Assembly: GCF_002086485.1 (NCBI RefSeq)
Contig: NZ_MVHF01000003.1
Span: forward strand, 290,583-354,582
Reading direction: 5' to 3'
Length of the DNA: 64,000 nt
DNA from: Mycobacterium aquaticum
Lineage (GTDB): Bacteria > Actinomycetota > Actinomycetes > Mycobacteriales > Mycobacteriaceae
The position numbers were made by a program, and so were the translations under genes. Shown here one piece after another: positions 28,536 through 37,535 of this stretch; position 1 is the first letter of the stretch; every line of letters begins with the position of its first letter. Under the pieces are notes generated by a model. It did not search any database. It was not told where the DNA came from and saw only the letters and a list, made by a program, of their open reading frames with translations.

Positions 28536-29672
28536 GTGACACGCGTACTCGTCGCGCCCGACAAGTTCAAGGGCTCGCTGACCGCGGCGGAGGTGGCCGA
28601 CGCACTCGCCGAGGGACTCACCGCAGGCAACCCGTCCTGGTCGGTCACCACGGCCCCGGTCGCCGATGGGGGAGACGGTACGGTGGCCGCCGCCGTCGCC
28701 GCCGGTTGGACGCCGGTCGCGGTGGCCACCACCGGGCCGACGGGCCGCCATGTCACCACCCAGTACGCCCGCCGCGGGCCGACCGCCGTGGTCGAACTGG
28801 CCGCGGCCGTGGGCCTCGTGGCCCTCCCGGACGGTGAGCTGGATCCCTTGGGGGCGACCACATTCGGGCTCGGCACCGTGATCGGGCACGCCCTCGACCA
28901 GGGTGCGCGCGAGATCATCATCGGGGTCGGCGGCAGTGCGTCCACCGACGGGGGCGCCGGGATGTTGCAAGCGCTCGGTGCGCGGATCCTCGACGCCGAG
29001 GACAACGACGTGCGTCCCGGGGGAGCCGCCTTGCGACGGGCGGCGCGCATCGACCTGGGCGCGCTACATCCAGCGGCCCGCACTGCGCATTTTCAGCTTG
29101 CGTGCGATGTCGACAACCCGCTGCTCGGCCCGCGGGGCGCGACGGCGGTGTACGCACCGCAGAAGGGCGCGACAGCAGTGAATCTGGTGATCTTGGAGGA
29201 GTCGATGACCCGGTGGGCCCAGCTGCTGCACGTCGCGACCGGCCGTGACGACAGCCGAGTGGCAGGGGCCGGAGCCGCGGGCGGAACCGCGTTCGGAGCG
29301 ATGTCGGTGCTCGGCGCGACCACCCGGCCCGGCATAGAAACCGTCCTCGACCTCATCGAGTTCCGGCGCAAGCTCGCCGAGACGGATATCGTCATCACGG
29401 GTGAGGGATCACTGGACACACAGAGCCTGCACGGCAAGGCGCCTGTCGGCGTGGCCGCCGCGGCCCGCGAGGCCGGCGTACCCGTCGTCGCGGTCGCCGG
29501 CCGCAGCACACTGCGCGAAATCCAGTTGCGCGACGCCGGAATTGCCAAGGCATACACGCTCGCCGAGCTCGAGCCCGACACCCACACGTCCATGGTGAAT
29601 GCGGCCGCCCTGCTGCGCCGGATCGGACGCGCCATCGCGGTGTCCGCCGACCTCGTCACCACCAGCCGATAA
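28536..29672 (+). CDS. glxK: Glycerate kinase (GarK/GlxK type)
   Basis: A 378-residue kinase phosphorylating D-glycerate and so feeding the carbon from glyoxylate into glycolysis. The family signature VLVAPDKFKGSLTAAEVADAL is at the N-terminus, with ADGGDGT, GVGGSASTDGGAGML and TGEGSLDTQSLHGKAPVG further on. The start is GTG 28536, 6 bases after the gcl stop, so translation is probably coupled. Confidence 0.93.
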   Translation: MTRVLVAPDKFKGSLTAAEVADALAEGLTAGNPSWSVTTAPVADGGDGTVAAAVAAGWTPVAVATTGPTGRHVTTQYARRGPTAVVELAAAVGLVALPDGELDPLGATTFGLGTVIGHALDQGAREIIIGVGGSASTDGGAGMLQALGARILDAEDNDVRPGGAALRRAARIDLGALHPAARTAHFQLACDVDNPLLGPRGATAVYAPQKGATAVNLVILEESMTRWAQLLHVATGRDDSRVAGAGAAGGTAFGAMSVLGATTRPGIETVLDLIEFRRKLAETDIVITGEGSLDTQSLHGKAPVGVAAAAREAGVPVVAVAGRSTLREIQLRDAGIAKAYTLAELEPDTHTSMVNAAALLRRIGRAIAVSADLVTTSR

Positions 29673-29680
29673 GGAGAATC

Positions 29681-30748
29681 ATGAGCACCGATTTCACAGG
29701 CCTGCCCGATCTTGCCTCGCGCGCCCTCGGCGGCAGCGTGTCAGCGGCCAACGACGAACTGTTCGCGCAGCGGGAGAATCTGATCAAGCCCGAGGCGCCG
29801 TTCTTCGACCCGCACGAGTTCGGGCACAAGGGCAAGGTCTATGACGGGTGGGAAACCCGTCGCCGCCGCGACGATGGCCACGACTACGCGATCGTCCGGC
29901 TCGGCACCGCCGGCATCATCCACGGAATCATCGTCGACACAGCGTATTTCAAGGGCAACTACCCGCCGTTCATCTCGGTCGAGGCCGCGTCCATCGAGGG
30001 CTACCCCTCCATCGAGGAAGTCATGAAGGCGGATTGGCAGACGATCGTCGCGAAGTCTCCCGCGCAGGGCGATACACCCAACGCCTACGAGGTGACCGAC
30101 CGTCACCGCTGGACTCATGTACGGCTGTCGATCTATCCGGACGGCGGCGTGGCGCGGTTGCGTTTGCACGGCGAGGTGGTGCCGGATCCCCGGTTCCTCG
30201 ACGGGACGGTCGACCTGCTTGCCGCGGAAAACGGTGGGCGGCTGGTGGATTGCTCCGACGCCTTCTACGCCTCGCCGGCAAACATCATCCTGCCCGGCCG
30301 GGCCAGGAACATGGGCGAGGGCTGGGAGAACTCGCGCAGGCGTGGCGGTGGCAACGATTACGCGGTCTTCGTTCTCGCCGCGGCCGGCCGGCCCCGGCAC
30401 GTCGAGATCGACACCAGCTACTACGTCGGCAACGCGCCCGGCTGGGTGCGGCTCAGCGGGATCGACGCGCGCTCGGCCGATATCGGTGACACCGACGCGT
30501 GGACCGAACTGTTGGCGCGCACCGCCGTGCAGCCAGACACACGACACCGTTTCGTGCTGGACGGCACCGCCGCGGTGACCCATCTGCGTCTCGACGTCTA
30601 CCCCGACGGTGGTCTGTCCCGGCTGCGGCTGTTCGGCGAGCTCGACGAGCAGGCCCGCTCTGACGCTCGCCGCAAGTGGTGGGACGCCCTGCCGGCCAGC
30701 CACCAGGTTCTGATCGCCGATCAGGCTCCGACTGCTCAGGGAAGGTGA
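29681..30748 (+). CDS. alc: Allantoicase
   Basis: A 355-residue enzyme that hydrolyses allantoate to ureidoglycolate and urea. It is built from two homologous allantoicase jelly-roll repeats: [12 protein letters not shown]...DYAIVRLG (first half) and [26 protein letters not shown] (second half), with matching [19 protein letters not shown] and [19 protein letters not shown] ends. Start ATG 29681 follows AAGGAG 5 bases away. It lies between glycerate kinase and allantoinase genes in the operon. Confidence 0.93.
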   Translation: MSTDFTGLPDLASRALGGSVSAANDELFAQRENLIKPEAPFFDPHEFGHKGKVYDGWETRRRRDDGHDYAIVRLGTAGIIHGIIVDTAYFKGNYPPFISVEAASIEGYPSIEEVMKADWQTIVAKSPAQGDTPNAYEVTDRHRWTHVRLSIYPDGGVARLRLHGEVVPDPRFLDGTVDLLAAENGGRLVDCSDAFYASPANIILPGRARNMGEGWENSRRRGGGNDYAVFVLAAAGRPRHVEIDTSYYVGNAPGWVRLSGIDARSADIGDTDAWTELLARTAVQPDTRHRFVLDGTAAVTHLRLDVYPDGGLSRLRLFGELDEQARSDARRKWWDALPASHQVLIADQAPTAQGR

Positions 30749-30753
30749 ATCCG

Positions 30754-32097
30754 ATGTCCGACAAGCTCGACCTGGTTTTCCGTGCTCCGCGCGTGATCAC
30801 GGCGGCCGGCGAGGTAGCGCGATGTGTCGGCGTCAGCGACGGTCGCATCGTCACCATCGAGCCCATCGATGCCGACCTCGACGCCGACCAGTTCGTCGAG
30901 CTCGGTGACGACGAGGTGCTCATCCCCGGTCTGGTCGACACCCACGTGCACGTCAACGAACCTGGCCGCACCGAGTGGGAAGGGTTCGCCAGCGCGACGC
31001 GGGCGGCCGCGGCAGGCGGTATCACCACGATCGTGGACATGCCGCTCAACAGCATCCCGCCCACGGTCAATGTCGAAGCGCTACAGGTGAAGCGACGCGT
31101 CGCGGCAGACCAGGCGTACGTCGACGTCGGATTCTGGGGCGGGGCCGTCCCCGGCAACGTGCCGGATCTGCGCGCGCTGCACGACGCGGGAGTGTTCGGC
31201 TTCAAGTGTTTTCTGCTGCACTCCGGCGTCGACGAGTTCCCGCCGTTGGATCCCGACGGACTTGAGTTGGCGCTCAAGGAAATCGCCTCGTTCGGCGCCA
31301 TGATGATCGTGCACGCCGAAGACGCCCACGCCATCGACCGCGCCGCCTCGCCCGGTGGCGACAACTACGCCGACTTCTTGTCGTCGCGACCCCGCGGCGC
31401 AGAGAACCTCGCGATCGCCGAGGTCATCGAGTTGGCTCGCTGGACCGGCTGCCGCGTCCACATCCTGCACCTGTCCAGTTCCGACGCGCTGCCGATGATC
31501 GCGTCGGCTCGCCGCGACGGCGTCAAGCTCACCGCGGAGACGTGTCCGCACTACCTGTCCTTCGTCTCGGAAGAGATTCCCGCGGGCGCCACACAGTTCA
31601 AGTGCTGCCCGCCCATCCGGGAAGCGGCCAACCGGGAGCTGTTGTGGCAGGGGCTGGTCGACGGGGTCATCGATTGCATCGTGACCGACCATTCCCCGTG
31701 CACGGCGGATCTCAAGAGGTTCGACATCGGCGATTTCGGCGTCGCTTGGGGCGGTATCGCCTCGTTGCAGGTGTCACTGTCGGCGGTGTGGTCGGAGGCC
31801 AAGCGACGCGGCTACAGCCTGGGCGATGTGGTCCGCTGGATGGCCGAGAATCCCGCCCGGCAGGTCGGGCTGAACACCAAGGGCCACATCGCCCTTGGCT
31901 ACGCCGCCGACTTCGCCGTCTTCGCGCCGGACGACGCCTTCGTCGTCGACGCGAAAGCCCTCCAGCACAAGAACCCCGTCTCCGCCTATGACCAGCGCGC
32001 GCTCGCCGGAGTGGTGCGCAGTACCTGGCTGGCCGGCAAGCGGATCGATATCGACGAGGATCCGCGCGGGCGGCTGCTCAGCCGGGGAATGGCGTAG
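30754..32097 (+). CDS. allB: Allantoinase
   Basis: A 447-residue cyclic amidohydrolase opening the allantoin ring to allantoate. Metal-site motifs: [15 protein letters not shown], the Lys to be carboxylated in [35 protein letters not shown] and TDHSPC. ATG 30754 lies 5 bases after the allantoicase stop behind GGAAGGTG, and no intergenic signal separates them. Confidence 0.95.
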   Translation: MSDKLDLVFRAPRVITAAGEVARCVGVSDGRIVTIEPIDADLDADQFVELGDDEVLIPGLVDTHVHVNEPGRTEWEGFASATRAAAAGGITTIVDMPLNSIPPTVNVEALQVKRRVAADQAYVDVGFWGGAVPGNVPDLRALHDAGVFGFKCFLLHSGVDEFPPLDPDGLELALKEIASFGAMMIVHAEDAHAIDRAASPGGDNYADFLSSRPRGAENLAIAEVIELARWTGCRVHILHLSSSDALPMIASARRDGVKLTAETCPHYLSFVSEEIPAGATQFKCCPPIREAANRELLWQGLVDGVIDCIVTDHSPCTADLKRFDIGDFGVAWGGIASLQVSLSAVWSEAKRRGYSLGDVVRWMAENPARQVGLNTKGHIALGYAADFAVFAPDDAFVVDAKALQHKNPVSAYDQRALAGVVRSTWLAGKRIDIDEDPRGRLLSRGMA

Positions 32098-32103
32098 CCG
32101 ACG

Positions 32104-32601
32104 ATGCCGATGTCACTGACGGACTTCAACGCCGCGGGCCCAGCAGACGCCGCAGCGGCCGTGCGGCCCTGCCTCGACGTGGACCGCTGGGTGAACGCCA
32201 TCGTGGACGCGCGGCCGTACCCGGACCTCGAGGCGGCGGTGGCCGTCGCCCGGTCGGCCGCCGACCCGTTCACCGATGACGAACTGACCATTGCGCTGAG
32301 TCATCATCCGCGGATCGGGGAACGCGCATCGGGTGCCACGGCGGAGGCCGGCTTTTCGCGGGCCGAACAATCCGGGGTCTCCTCCGATGCTGACGTGCAG
32401 CGCCGTCTGGTCGAGGGGAATCGCGCCTACGAGAAGCGGTTTGGCCACGTGTTCTTGATCCGCGCGGCCGGCCGCAGCAGCGAGGAGATCCTCGCCGCGC
32501 TCGAAGAACGCCTCACCAACGACGCCGCGACGGAGAAGTCGATCATGGCCGATCAGCTTCGTCAGATCGCGGTGCTTCGCCTGCAAGGAGTGTTGGGATG
32601 A
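32104..32601 (+). CDS. uraD: OHCU decarboxylase
   Basis: A 165-residue enzyme that decarboxylates 2-oxo-4-hydroxy-4-carboxy-5-ureidoimidazoline to S-allantoin. The catalytic His lies in LSHHPRIGERA, and the C-terminal family pattern is FGHVFLIRAAGRSSEEILAALEERL. Its stop overlaps the next start by 4 bases (ATGA), so it is translationally coupled to HIU hydrolase, the enzyme acting just before it. Confidence 0.92.
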   Translation: MPMSLTDFNAAGPADAAAAVRPCLDVDRWVNAIVDARPYPDLEAAVAVARSAADPFTDDELTIALSHHPRIGERASGATAEAGFSRAEQSGVSSDADVQRRLVEGNRAYEKRFGHVFLIRAAGRSSEEILAALEERLTNDAATEKSIMADQLRQIAVLRLQGVLG

Positions 32602-32927
32602 GCTACATCACGACCCACGTGCTCGACGCCACCGCGGGCCGCCCCGCCGCAGGCGTGGCCGTCACGCTGCGTGCCGGTCCCACCGGCGAGCAGATCGCCT
32701 CCGGGGTGACCGATGAGGACGGCCGGATCGCCGATCTCGGCCCCGACCGCCTGGAGCCCGGCCACTACCGGATCGACTTCGGCACCGGCGACTACTTCGC
32801 AGGCCGCGGCCAGGACACCTTCTATCCGCAGGTCTCGATCTCGTTCAGCGTCAGCGCCGATCAGGCGCACTACCACGTGCCACTGCTGCTCAGTCCCTTT
32901 GCCTACTCGACCTATCGCGGCAGCTGA
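32598..32927 (+). CDS. hiuH: 5-hydroxyisourate hydrolase (transthyretin-like)
   Basis: A 109-residue transthyretin-related enzyme hydrolysing 5-hydroxyisourate. The N-terminal TTHVLDATAGRPAAGVAV and the C-terminal tetrapeptide YRGS are the signatures of the enzymatic, not hormone-binding, branch. Overlaps uraD by 4 bases; the urate oxidase gene that makes its substrate follows after 58 bases. Confidence 0.94.
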   Translation: MSYITTHVLDATAGRPAAGVAVTLRAGPTGEQIASGVTDEDGRIADLGPDRLEPGHYRIDFGTGDYFAGRGQDTFYPQVSISFSVSADQAHYHVPLLLSPFAYSTYRGS

Positions 32928-32985
32928 CTGCGCGAAGCCTCTCACCCCAACCTCAGCCACCCACAACCCTTTAGGAGCGATCGAC

Positions 32986-33867
32986 ATGAGTGACGTTGTG
33001 CTCACCGCCAACCAGTACGGAAAAGCCGAGAACCGGGTCGTGCGCATCACGCGTGACACCGCACGGCACGAGATCGAGGACCTCAACGTCACGTCCCAGT
33101 TGCGTGGCGATTTCGCGGCGGCGCACACCGAAGGCGACAACTCGCATGTGGTGCCCACCGACACCCAGAAGAACACGATCTTCGCGTTCGCCAAGGACGG
33201 CATCGGATCTCCCGAGGCCTTGCTGCTGCGGCTGGCCGACCACTTCACCGGCGAATTCGACTGGGTCACGGGTGGGCGTTGGGCCGCCGAACAGTACCGG
33301 TGGAGCCGGATCAACGACCACGACCACTCCTTCTACCGCAGCGGGCCCGAGACGCGTACCGCGGTGCTGGTCCGCGATGGCGACAGCGACACCATGATCA
33401 CCGGCTTCTACGGCCTGACCGTGCTGAAGTCCACCGAGTCCGGCTTCGTCGGGTATCCCAAGGACAAGTACACGACACTGGCCGAGACCACCGATCGCAT
33501 CCTGGCCACGGACATCGCCACCCGCTGGCGGTACAACACCACCGATCTGGACTTCAACGCGATCTACGAAGACGTCCGCGCGATCATGCTCGACACGTTC
33601 ACGCAGGGATACTCGAAAGCACTGCAGCACACTCTGTATCAGATGGGCGAGGCAGTGATCGGCGCGCACCCCGAGATCGACGAGATCAAATTCTCGTGCC
33701 CCAACAAGCACCATTTCGTGGCCGACCTGTCCTTCTGCGGCCTGGACAACCCGAACGAGGTGTTCTTCGCCGCCGACCGTCCCTATGGCCTCATCGAGGC
33801 CACCATCGCCCGCGCCGGAGCTCCGTCGGCCGACGCCGCCTGGGTGGGGATCGCCGGATTCTGCTGA
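32986..33867 (+). CDS. pucL: Urate oxidase (uricase)
   Basis: A 293-residue cofactor-free oxidase converting urate to 5-hydroxyisourate and H2O2. Motifs: NQYGKAENRVVRI with the catalytic Lys, PTDTQKNTIFAFAK with the catalytic Thr, and CPNKHHFVADLSF with the active-site His. Unlike the Bacillus PucL protein there is no fused OHCU decarboxylase domain; that activity is the separate uraD. Start ATG 32986 follows TAGGAGC. The peroxide it makes must be handled elsewhere; no catalase gene is in the window. Confidence 0.95.
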   Translation: MSDVVLTANQYGKAENRVVRITRDTARHEIEDLNVTSQLRGDFAAAHTEGDNSHVVPTDTQKNTIFAFAKDGIGSPEALLLRLADHFTGEFDWVTGGRWAAEQYRWSRINDHDHSFYRSGPETRTAVLVRDGDSDTMITGFYGLTVLKSTESGFVGYPKDKYTTLAETTDRILATDIATRWRYNTTDLDFNAIYEDVRAIMLDTFTQGYSKALQHTLYQMGEAVIGAHPEIDEIKFSCPNKHHFVADLSFCGLDNPNEVFFAADRPYGLIEATIARAGAPSADAAWVGIAGFC

Positions 33868-33878
33868 GGAATGTGACC

Positions 33879-35417
33879 ATGAAACTGCACCGCAATCGGA
33901 CGGTCGACGACGGCGCCGAAGAAGTCCAGCGCCCCGAGGACGAGCGGCTCGGGGTCGGGCGATCGTTCGCCTACGGCGCCCAGCACGTGCTCACGATGTA
34001 CGGCGGCATCATCGCCCCGCCGTTGATCGTCGGCGGGGCAGCCGGTGTGCCGCCCGCGCAACTCGGCGTACTGGTGGCCAGCTGTCTTTTCATCGGGGGC
34101 CTGGCCACCATTCTCCAGTCGGTCGGCATTCCATGGTTCGGCTCCCAGCTGCCGCTCGTGCAGGGCACCTCGTTCGCCAGTGTCGCCACGTTGGTGGCGA
34201 TCGTGACGCAGGGCGGGGGATTGCCCGCGGCGTTCGGTTCGGTGATGGCCTCGGCCGCAATCGGTTTGGCGATCACACCATTCTTCGCCCGCATCATCAG
34301 ATTCTTCCCGCCGGTCGTCACCGGCACGGTCATCACCACCATCGGGCTGAGCCTGATGCCGGTGGCGGCCAACTGGGCGATGGGCAACAACGCCAAGCTG
34401 CCGACCTTCGGTTCGATCGAGAACATCATGCTCGCGGGCTTCACGCTGCTGGTGGTGATCATCCTCAGTCGATCCAATGTGCCTGCCATTTCCCGGCTTT
34501 CGATTCTGTTCGCGATCATCGTCGGCACCGCGGTGGCCACCGTCCTCGGCAAGGCCGACTTCTCCAAGGTGGCAGACGGTCCCATCGTCGCGTTCCCCGA
34601 GCCGTTCCACTTCGGCGCACCCGTGTTCACCGTCGCCGGCGTCCTGTCGATGACCATCGTGGTGCTCGTCATCCTCACCGAGACCACGGCCGACATCCTG
34701 GCAGTCGGGGAGATCGTGAAGACCCGCGTCGATCGCCGCCGGATCGGCAATGGCCTGCGGGCCGACATGGGCGCCTCGCTGGTATCACCGATCTTCAACG
34801 GATTCGTCCAGAGCGCCTTCGCCCAGAACGTCGGTCTGGTCGCCATCACCGGGGTCAAGAGCCGCTTCGTCGTCACCGCGGGCGGGGCCATCCTGGTGAT
34901 CCTCGGGCTGCTGCCGGTGCTCGGCCGCGGCGTCGCCGCGGTGCCGTACCCGGTGCTCGGTGGAGCCGGTCTCGTGTTGTTCGGCACCGTGGCGGCGTCC
35001 GGTATCCGAACCCTCGCCAGGGTGAACTACCAGGGCAACATGAATCTGGTCATCGTCGCGACGTCGGTGGGTATGGGCATGATTCCGATTGCGGCGCCGA
35101 ACTTCTGGGAGCATTTCCCGGCCTGGTTCCAGACCATCTTCCACTCGGGAATCAGCTCGGCGGCCATCGCCGCGGTGCTGCTCAACCTGTTCTTCAACCA
35201 CATCCGGTTCGCCCGCCAGAAGCCGGGCTCCTCGGTGTTCGCCGCGGCAGACCGCTTCATCGCCTTCGACGAGGTCCAGGCCTACAGCAAGCTCCGCGAG
35301 GGTGACCACATCGAAGACGGCCGGATCGTCGACGCGGACGGTAAACCGCTGCGGGTCAAGCAGAGCGACGGACAACTGGTCGATGTCCCGATCTGCGCGG
35401 GCTCCGGCGACCATTGA
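33879..35417 (+). CDS. NCS2-family xanthine/uric acid permease
   Basis: A 512-residue permease with about 14 membrane segments. The NCS2 signature region reads TETTADILAVGEIV, with QGTSFASVAT earlier and NGFVQSAFAQNVGLVAITGVKSRF after it. The C-terminal cytoplasmic tail is unusually long, about 65 residues. ATG 33879 follows GAGGA, 11 bases after the uricase stop. As the last gene of the operon it is the likely importer of urate or xanthine. Confidence 0.88.
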   Translation: MKLHRNRTVDDGAEEVQRPEDERLGVGRSFAYGAQHVLTMYGGIIAPPLIVGGAAGVPPAQLGVLVASCLFIGGLATILQSVGIPWFGSQLPLVQGTSFASVATLVAIVTQGGGLPAAFGSVMASAAIGLAITPFFARIIRFFPPVVTGTVITTIGLSLMPVAANWAMGNNAKLPTFGSIENIMLAGFTLLVVIILSRSNVPAISRLSILFAIIVGTAVATVLGKADFSKVADGPIVAFPEPFHFGAPVFTVAGVLSMTIVVLVILTETTADILAVGEIVKTRVDRRRIGNGLRADMGASLVSPIFNGFVQSAFAQNVGLVAITGVKSRFVVTAGGAILVILGLLPVLGRGVAAVPYPVLGGAGLVLFGTVAASGIRTLARVNYQGNMNLVIVATSVGMGMIPIAAPNFWEHFPAWFQTIFHSGISSAAIAAVLLNLFFNHIRFARQKPGSSVFAAADRFIAFDEVQAYSKLREGDHIEDGRIVDADGKPLRVKQSDGQLVDVPICAGSGDH

Positions 35418-35437
35418 GCGCCACGCCCACCCAAGTC

Positions 35438-35453
35438 GAGTAGCGCGCTACTC
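35438..35453. other. Perfect 16-bp palindrome GAGTAGCGCGCTACTC
   Basis: A palindrome with no loop, so a poor hairpin but a good dimer-binding site, in the 94-base gap between the purine permease and the DUF2278 gene. The core GCGCTACTC recurs at 8098-8105 region. Its role is unknown. Confidence 0.4.
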
Positions 35454-35511
35454 ATCCACTTCCCCTCGCTGACAGCAAGAATCGGTTCGCAGCGGGCTAG
35501 AGGAGGGCGTC

Positions 35512-36165
35512 ATGGCGTTACCGGCGTACGGAGTGCTCATCGGTACCCTCGACCATTTCGCACGCGAGGACCCCAATCACTTCGGGTCGTGGTATCACGG
35601 CAAGATCTATGTGAATGCGCGGCTCGGCCTGTACGAATGCGCTGTCGATGTGTCGACGCCAAGTGGTGTGCCTGTCCAGTATCGAGAGGTGCGCAACCTC
35701 GACAAACGACTGTTCTCCGTCAGTTCAACGACCGACGAGTGGCATCCGCTGGCCCGTTCGGAAGAGTCGGGTGCCCTCGACTATCTGCGCTCACCACTGC
35801 TGCGGGGACACGCTGGATGCGTCGGGTTCGTCGCGAGTCCGCTGATCGATCTGGTCAACACCATCCTTCGGTCACCCCGCTTCGGCTGGGTTGAGAGCAC
35901 CGCCGACAACGCGCTGAATCTGTTGGAGGAGCGGCTGTCTCACTCCAGGAGGCTGTACGTCTTCGGTCGCCCGTACACGACCGGTTTGGGTGTCCACGAC
36001 ATCCACATGAACCAGGGCGATCCGCCGGGTCAGTTTCAGGGCCAAGACGGCATCTGGCAGGACGGCGGAACCATCATCGAGTCGAACGGCGGGACACTCA
36101 ACGCGTTTCTGACGAAGTTCAAGACCCAGTCGTTGCAGACCGACGATAACGGCCTGCCGGTGTGA
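35512..36165 (+). CDS. DUF2278 family protein (YukJ-like)
   Basis: A 217-residue protein matching the DUF2278 pattern: N-terminal YGVLIGTLDHFAREDPNHFGSWYHGKIYVNA, and C-terminal YVFGRPYTTGLGVHDIHMNQGDPP followed by DGIWQDGGTI. The family is uncharacterised; the conserved HDIHMNQG suggests a metal or nucleotide site. Start ATG 35512 follows a strong GAGGAGGG. It is downstream of the urate operon but separated by a palindrome and probably independent. Confidence 0.75.
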   Translation: MALPAYGVLIGTLDHFAREDPNHFGSWYHGKIYVNARLGLYECAVDVSTPSGVPVQYREVRNLDKRLFSVSSTTDEWHPLARSEESGALDYLRSPLLRGHAGCVGFVASPLIDLVNTILRSPRFGWVESTADNALNLLEERLSHSRRLYVFGRPYTTGLGVHDIHMNQGDPPGQFQGQDGIWQDGGTIIESNGGTLNAFLTKFKTQSLQTDDNGLPV

Positions 36166-36208
36166 ACACACTCGGGAAGGCCCGCCCACGGATCGTTACA
36201 GTGTCCCC

Positions 36209-37510
36209 ATGACGCTGCATGCCGACGCCGCCCATCCGGATCTGGTGACCGTCGGGGTGCCGACGCACTGGTACAACCTGGCCGCCGAACTCGATCAGCC
36301 GATCCCGCCGCATCTGCATCCCGCAACGAAGGAGCCGGTCGGCCCGGACGATCTCGCGGCGCTCTTCCCGAGCGGCTTGATCGCCCAGGAGGTGTCCACC
36401 GAGGCGTACATCGCGATCCCCGACGTGGTGCGCGAGATCTACTCGATGTGGCGACCGTCGCCGTTGATCCGGGCCCGACGGTTCGAGCAGGCGCTGAACA
36501 CCGGCGCCCACATCTACGTCAAGTACGAGGGCGTCAGCCCGGTCGGTAGCCACAAGACCAATTCGGCCGTGGCACAGGCCTATTACAACAGCGTCGACGG
36601 GGTTCGGAAGCTGACCACCGAGACCGGCGCCGGGCAGTGGGGCAGTGCGCTCGCCTTCGCAGGGGCGCAGTTCGGCCTTGAGATCGAGGTATGGCAGGTC
36701 CGGGCGTCCTACGATTCGAAGCCCTACCGTGGTCACCTGATCCGGACGTACGGCGGCACCGTGCACCCGAGCCCGTCGGAACTCACCGAGTCGGGGCGCG
36801 CCATCCTGGCCCAGAACCCGAACACCACGGGCAGCCTCGGCATGGCCGTGAGCGAGGCGGTCGAGGTCGCGGCCGGCGACCCCGACACCCGGTACGCGCT
36901 CGGCAGTGTGTTGAACCACGTCGTGCTCCACCAGAGCGTCATCGGGCAGGAGGCCGTCGCGCAGCTCGCCGCGGTCGAGCCGAACGGTGCCGACGTCGTG
37001 TTCGGCTGTGCCGGTGGCGGTTCCAACCTCGCCGGGCTGGCGTTCCCGTTCCTGCGCGAGAAGATCCATGGGCGGTCCAACCCGCGCGTGGTGGCCGCCG
37101 AGCCGGTCGCGTGCCCGTCGATCACACAGGGGGAGTACCGCTATGACCACGGCGATGTGGCCGGCCTGACGCCGCTGCTCAAGATGCACACGCTCGGTAT
37201 GGATTTCGTGCCCGACCCCATTCACGCGGGCGGGCTTCGCTACCACGGGATGGCGCCCGCGCTCAGCCACACCGTCGAACTCGGGCTTGTCGAGGGCATC
37301 GCCATCTCACAGCACGATGCGTTCTCGGCCGGTGTCCAATTCGCGCGGTCCCAGGGCATCGTGCCCGCGCCCGAGTCGACGCATGCCATCGCCGCCGCAG
37401 CGGCGCACGTGGCCGACGACCCGACCGAGCAGGTGGTGGTGATCGGGTTGTCCGGCCACGGCCAGCTCGATCTGCCGGCCTACGCGGAGTTCCTCGACAA
37501 GAAGTTCTGA
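36209..37510 (+). CDS. trpB2: TrpB2-type PLP-dependent tryptophan synthase beta-like enzyme
   Basis: A 433-residue fold-type-II PLP enzyme of the TrpB2 branch. PLP-Lys motif EGVSPVGSHKTNSA; TETGAGQWGSALAFAG; phosphate loop GCAGGGSNLAG; the long N-terminal extension and SHTVELGLVEG are typical of TrpB2. It would make Trp from indole and Ser without TrpA, or act on a different nucleophile. It stands alone, without other trp genes, and is convergent with the Ser/Thr kinase gene. Confidence 0.85.
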   Translation: MTLHADAAHPDLVTVGVPTHWYNLAAELDQPIPPHLHPATKEPVGPDDLAALFPSGLIAQEVSTEAYIAIPDVVREIYSMWRPSPLIRARRFEQALNTGAHIYVKYEGVSPVGSHKTNSAVAQAYYNSVDGVRKLTTETGAGQWGSALAFAGAQFGLEIEVWQVRASYDSKPYRGHLIRTYGGTVHPSPSELTESGRAILAQNPNTTGSLGMAVSEAVEVAAGDPDTRYALGSVLNHVVLHQSVIGQEAVAQLAAVEPNGADVVFGCAGGGSNLAGLAFPFLREKIHGRSNPRVVAAEPVACPSITQGEYRYDHGDVAGLTPLLKMHTLGMDFVPDPIHAGGLRYHGMAPALSHTVELGLVEGIAISQHDAFSAGVQFARSQGIVPAPESTHAIAAAAAHVADDPTEQVVVIGLSGHGQLDLPAYAEFLDKKF

Positions 37511-37535
37511 ACCGCCACCGTCCTCGCGGTGTCGG

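Noticed and set aside
35438..35453. Palindrome after the purine permease read as a terminator
   Set aside because: A loopless 16-bp palindrome cannot form a good RNA hairpin and no T-run follows.
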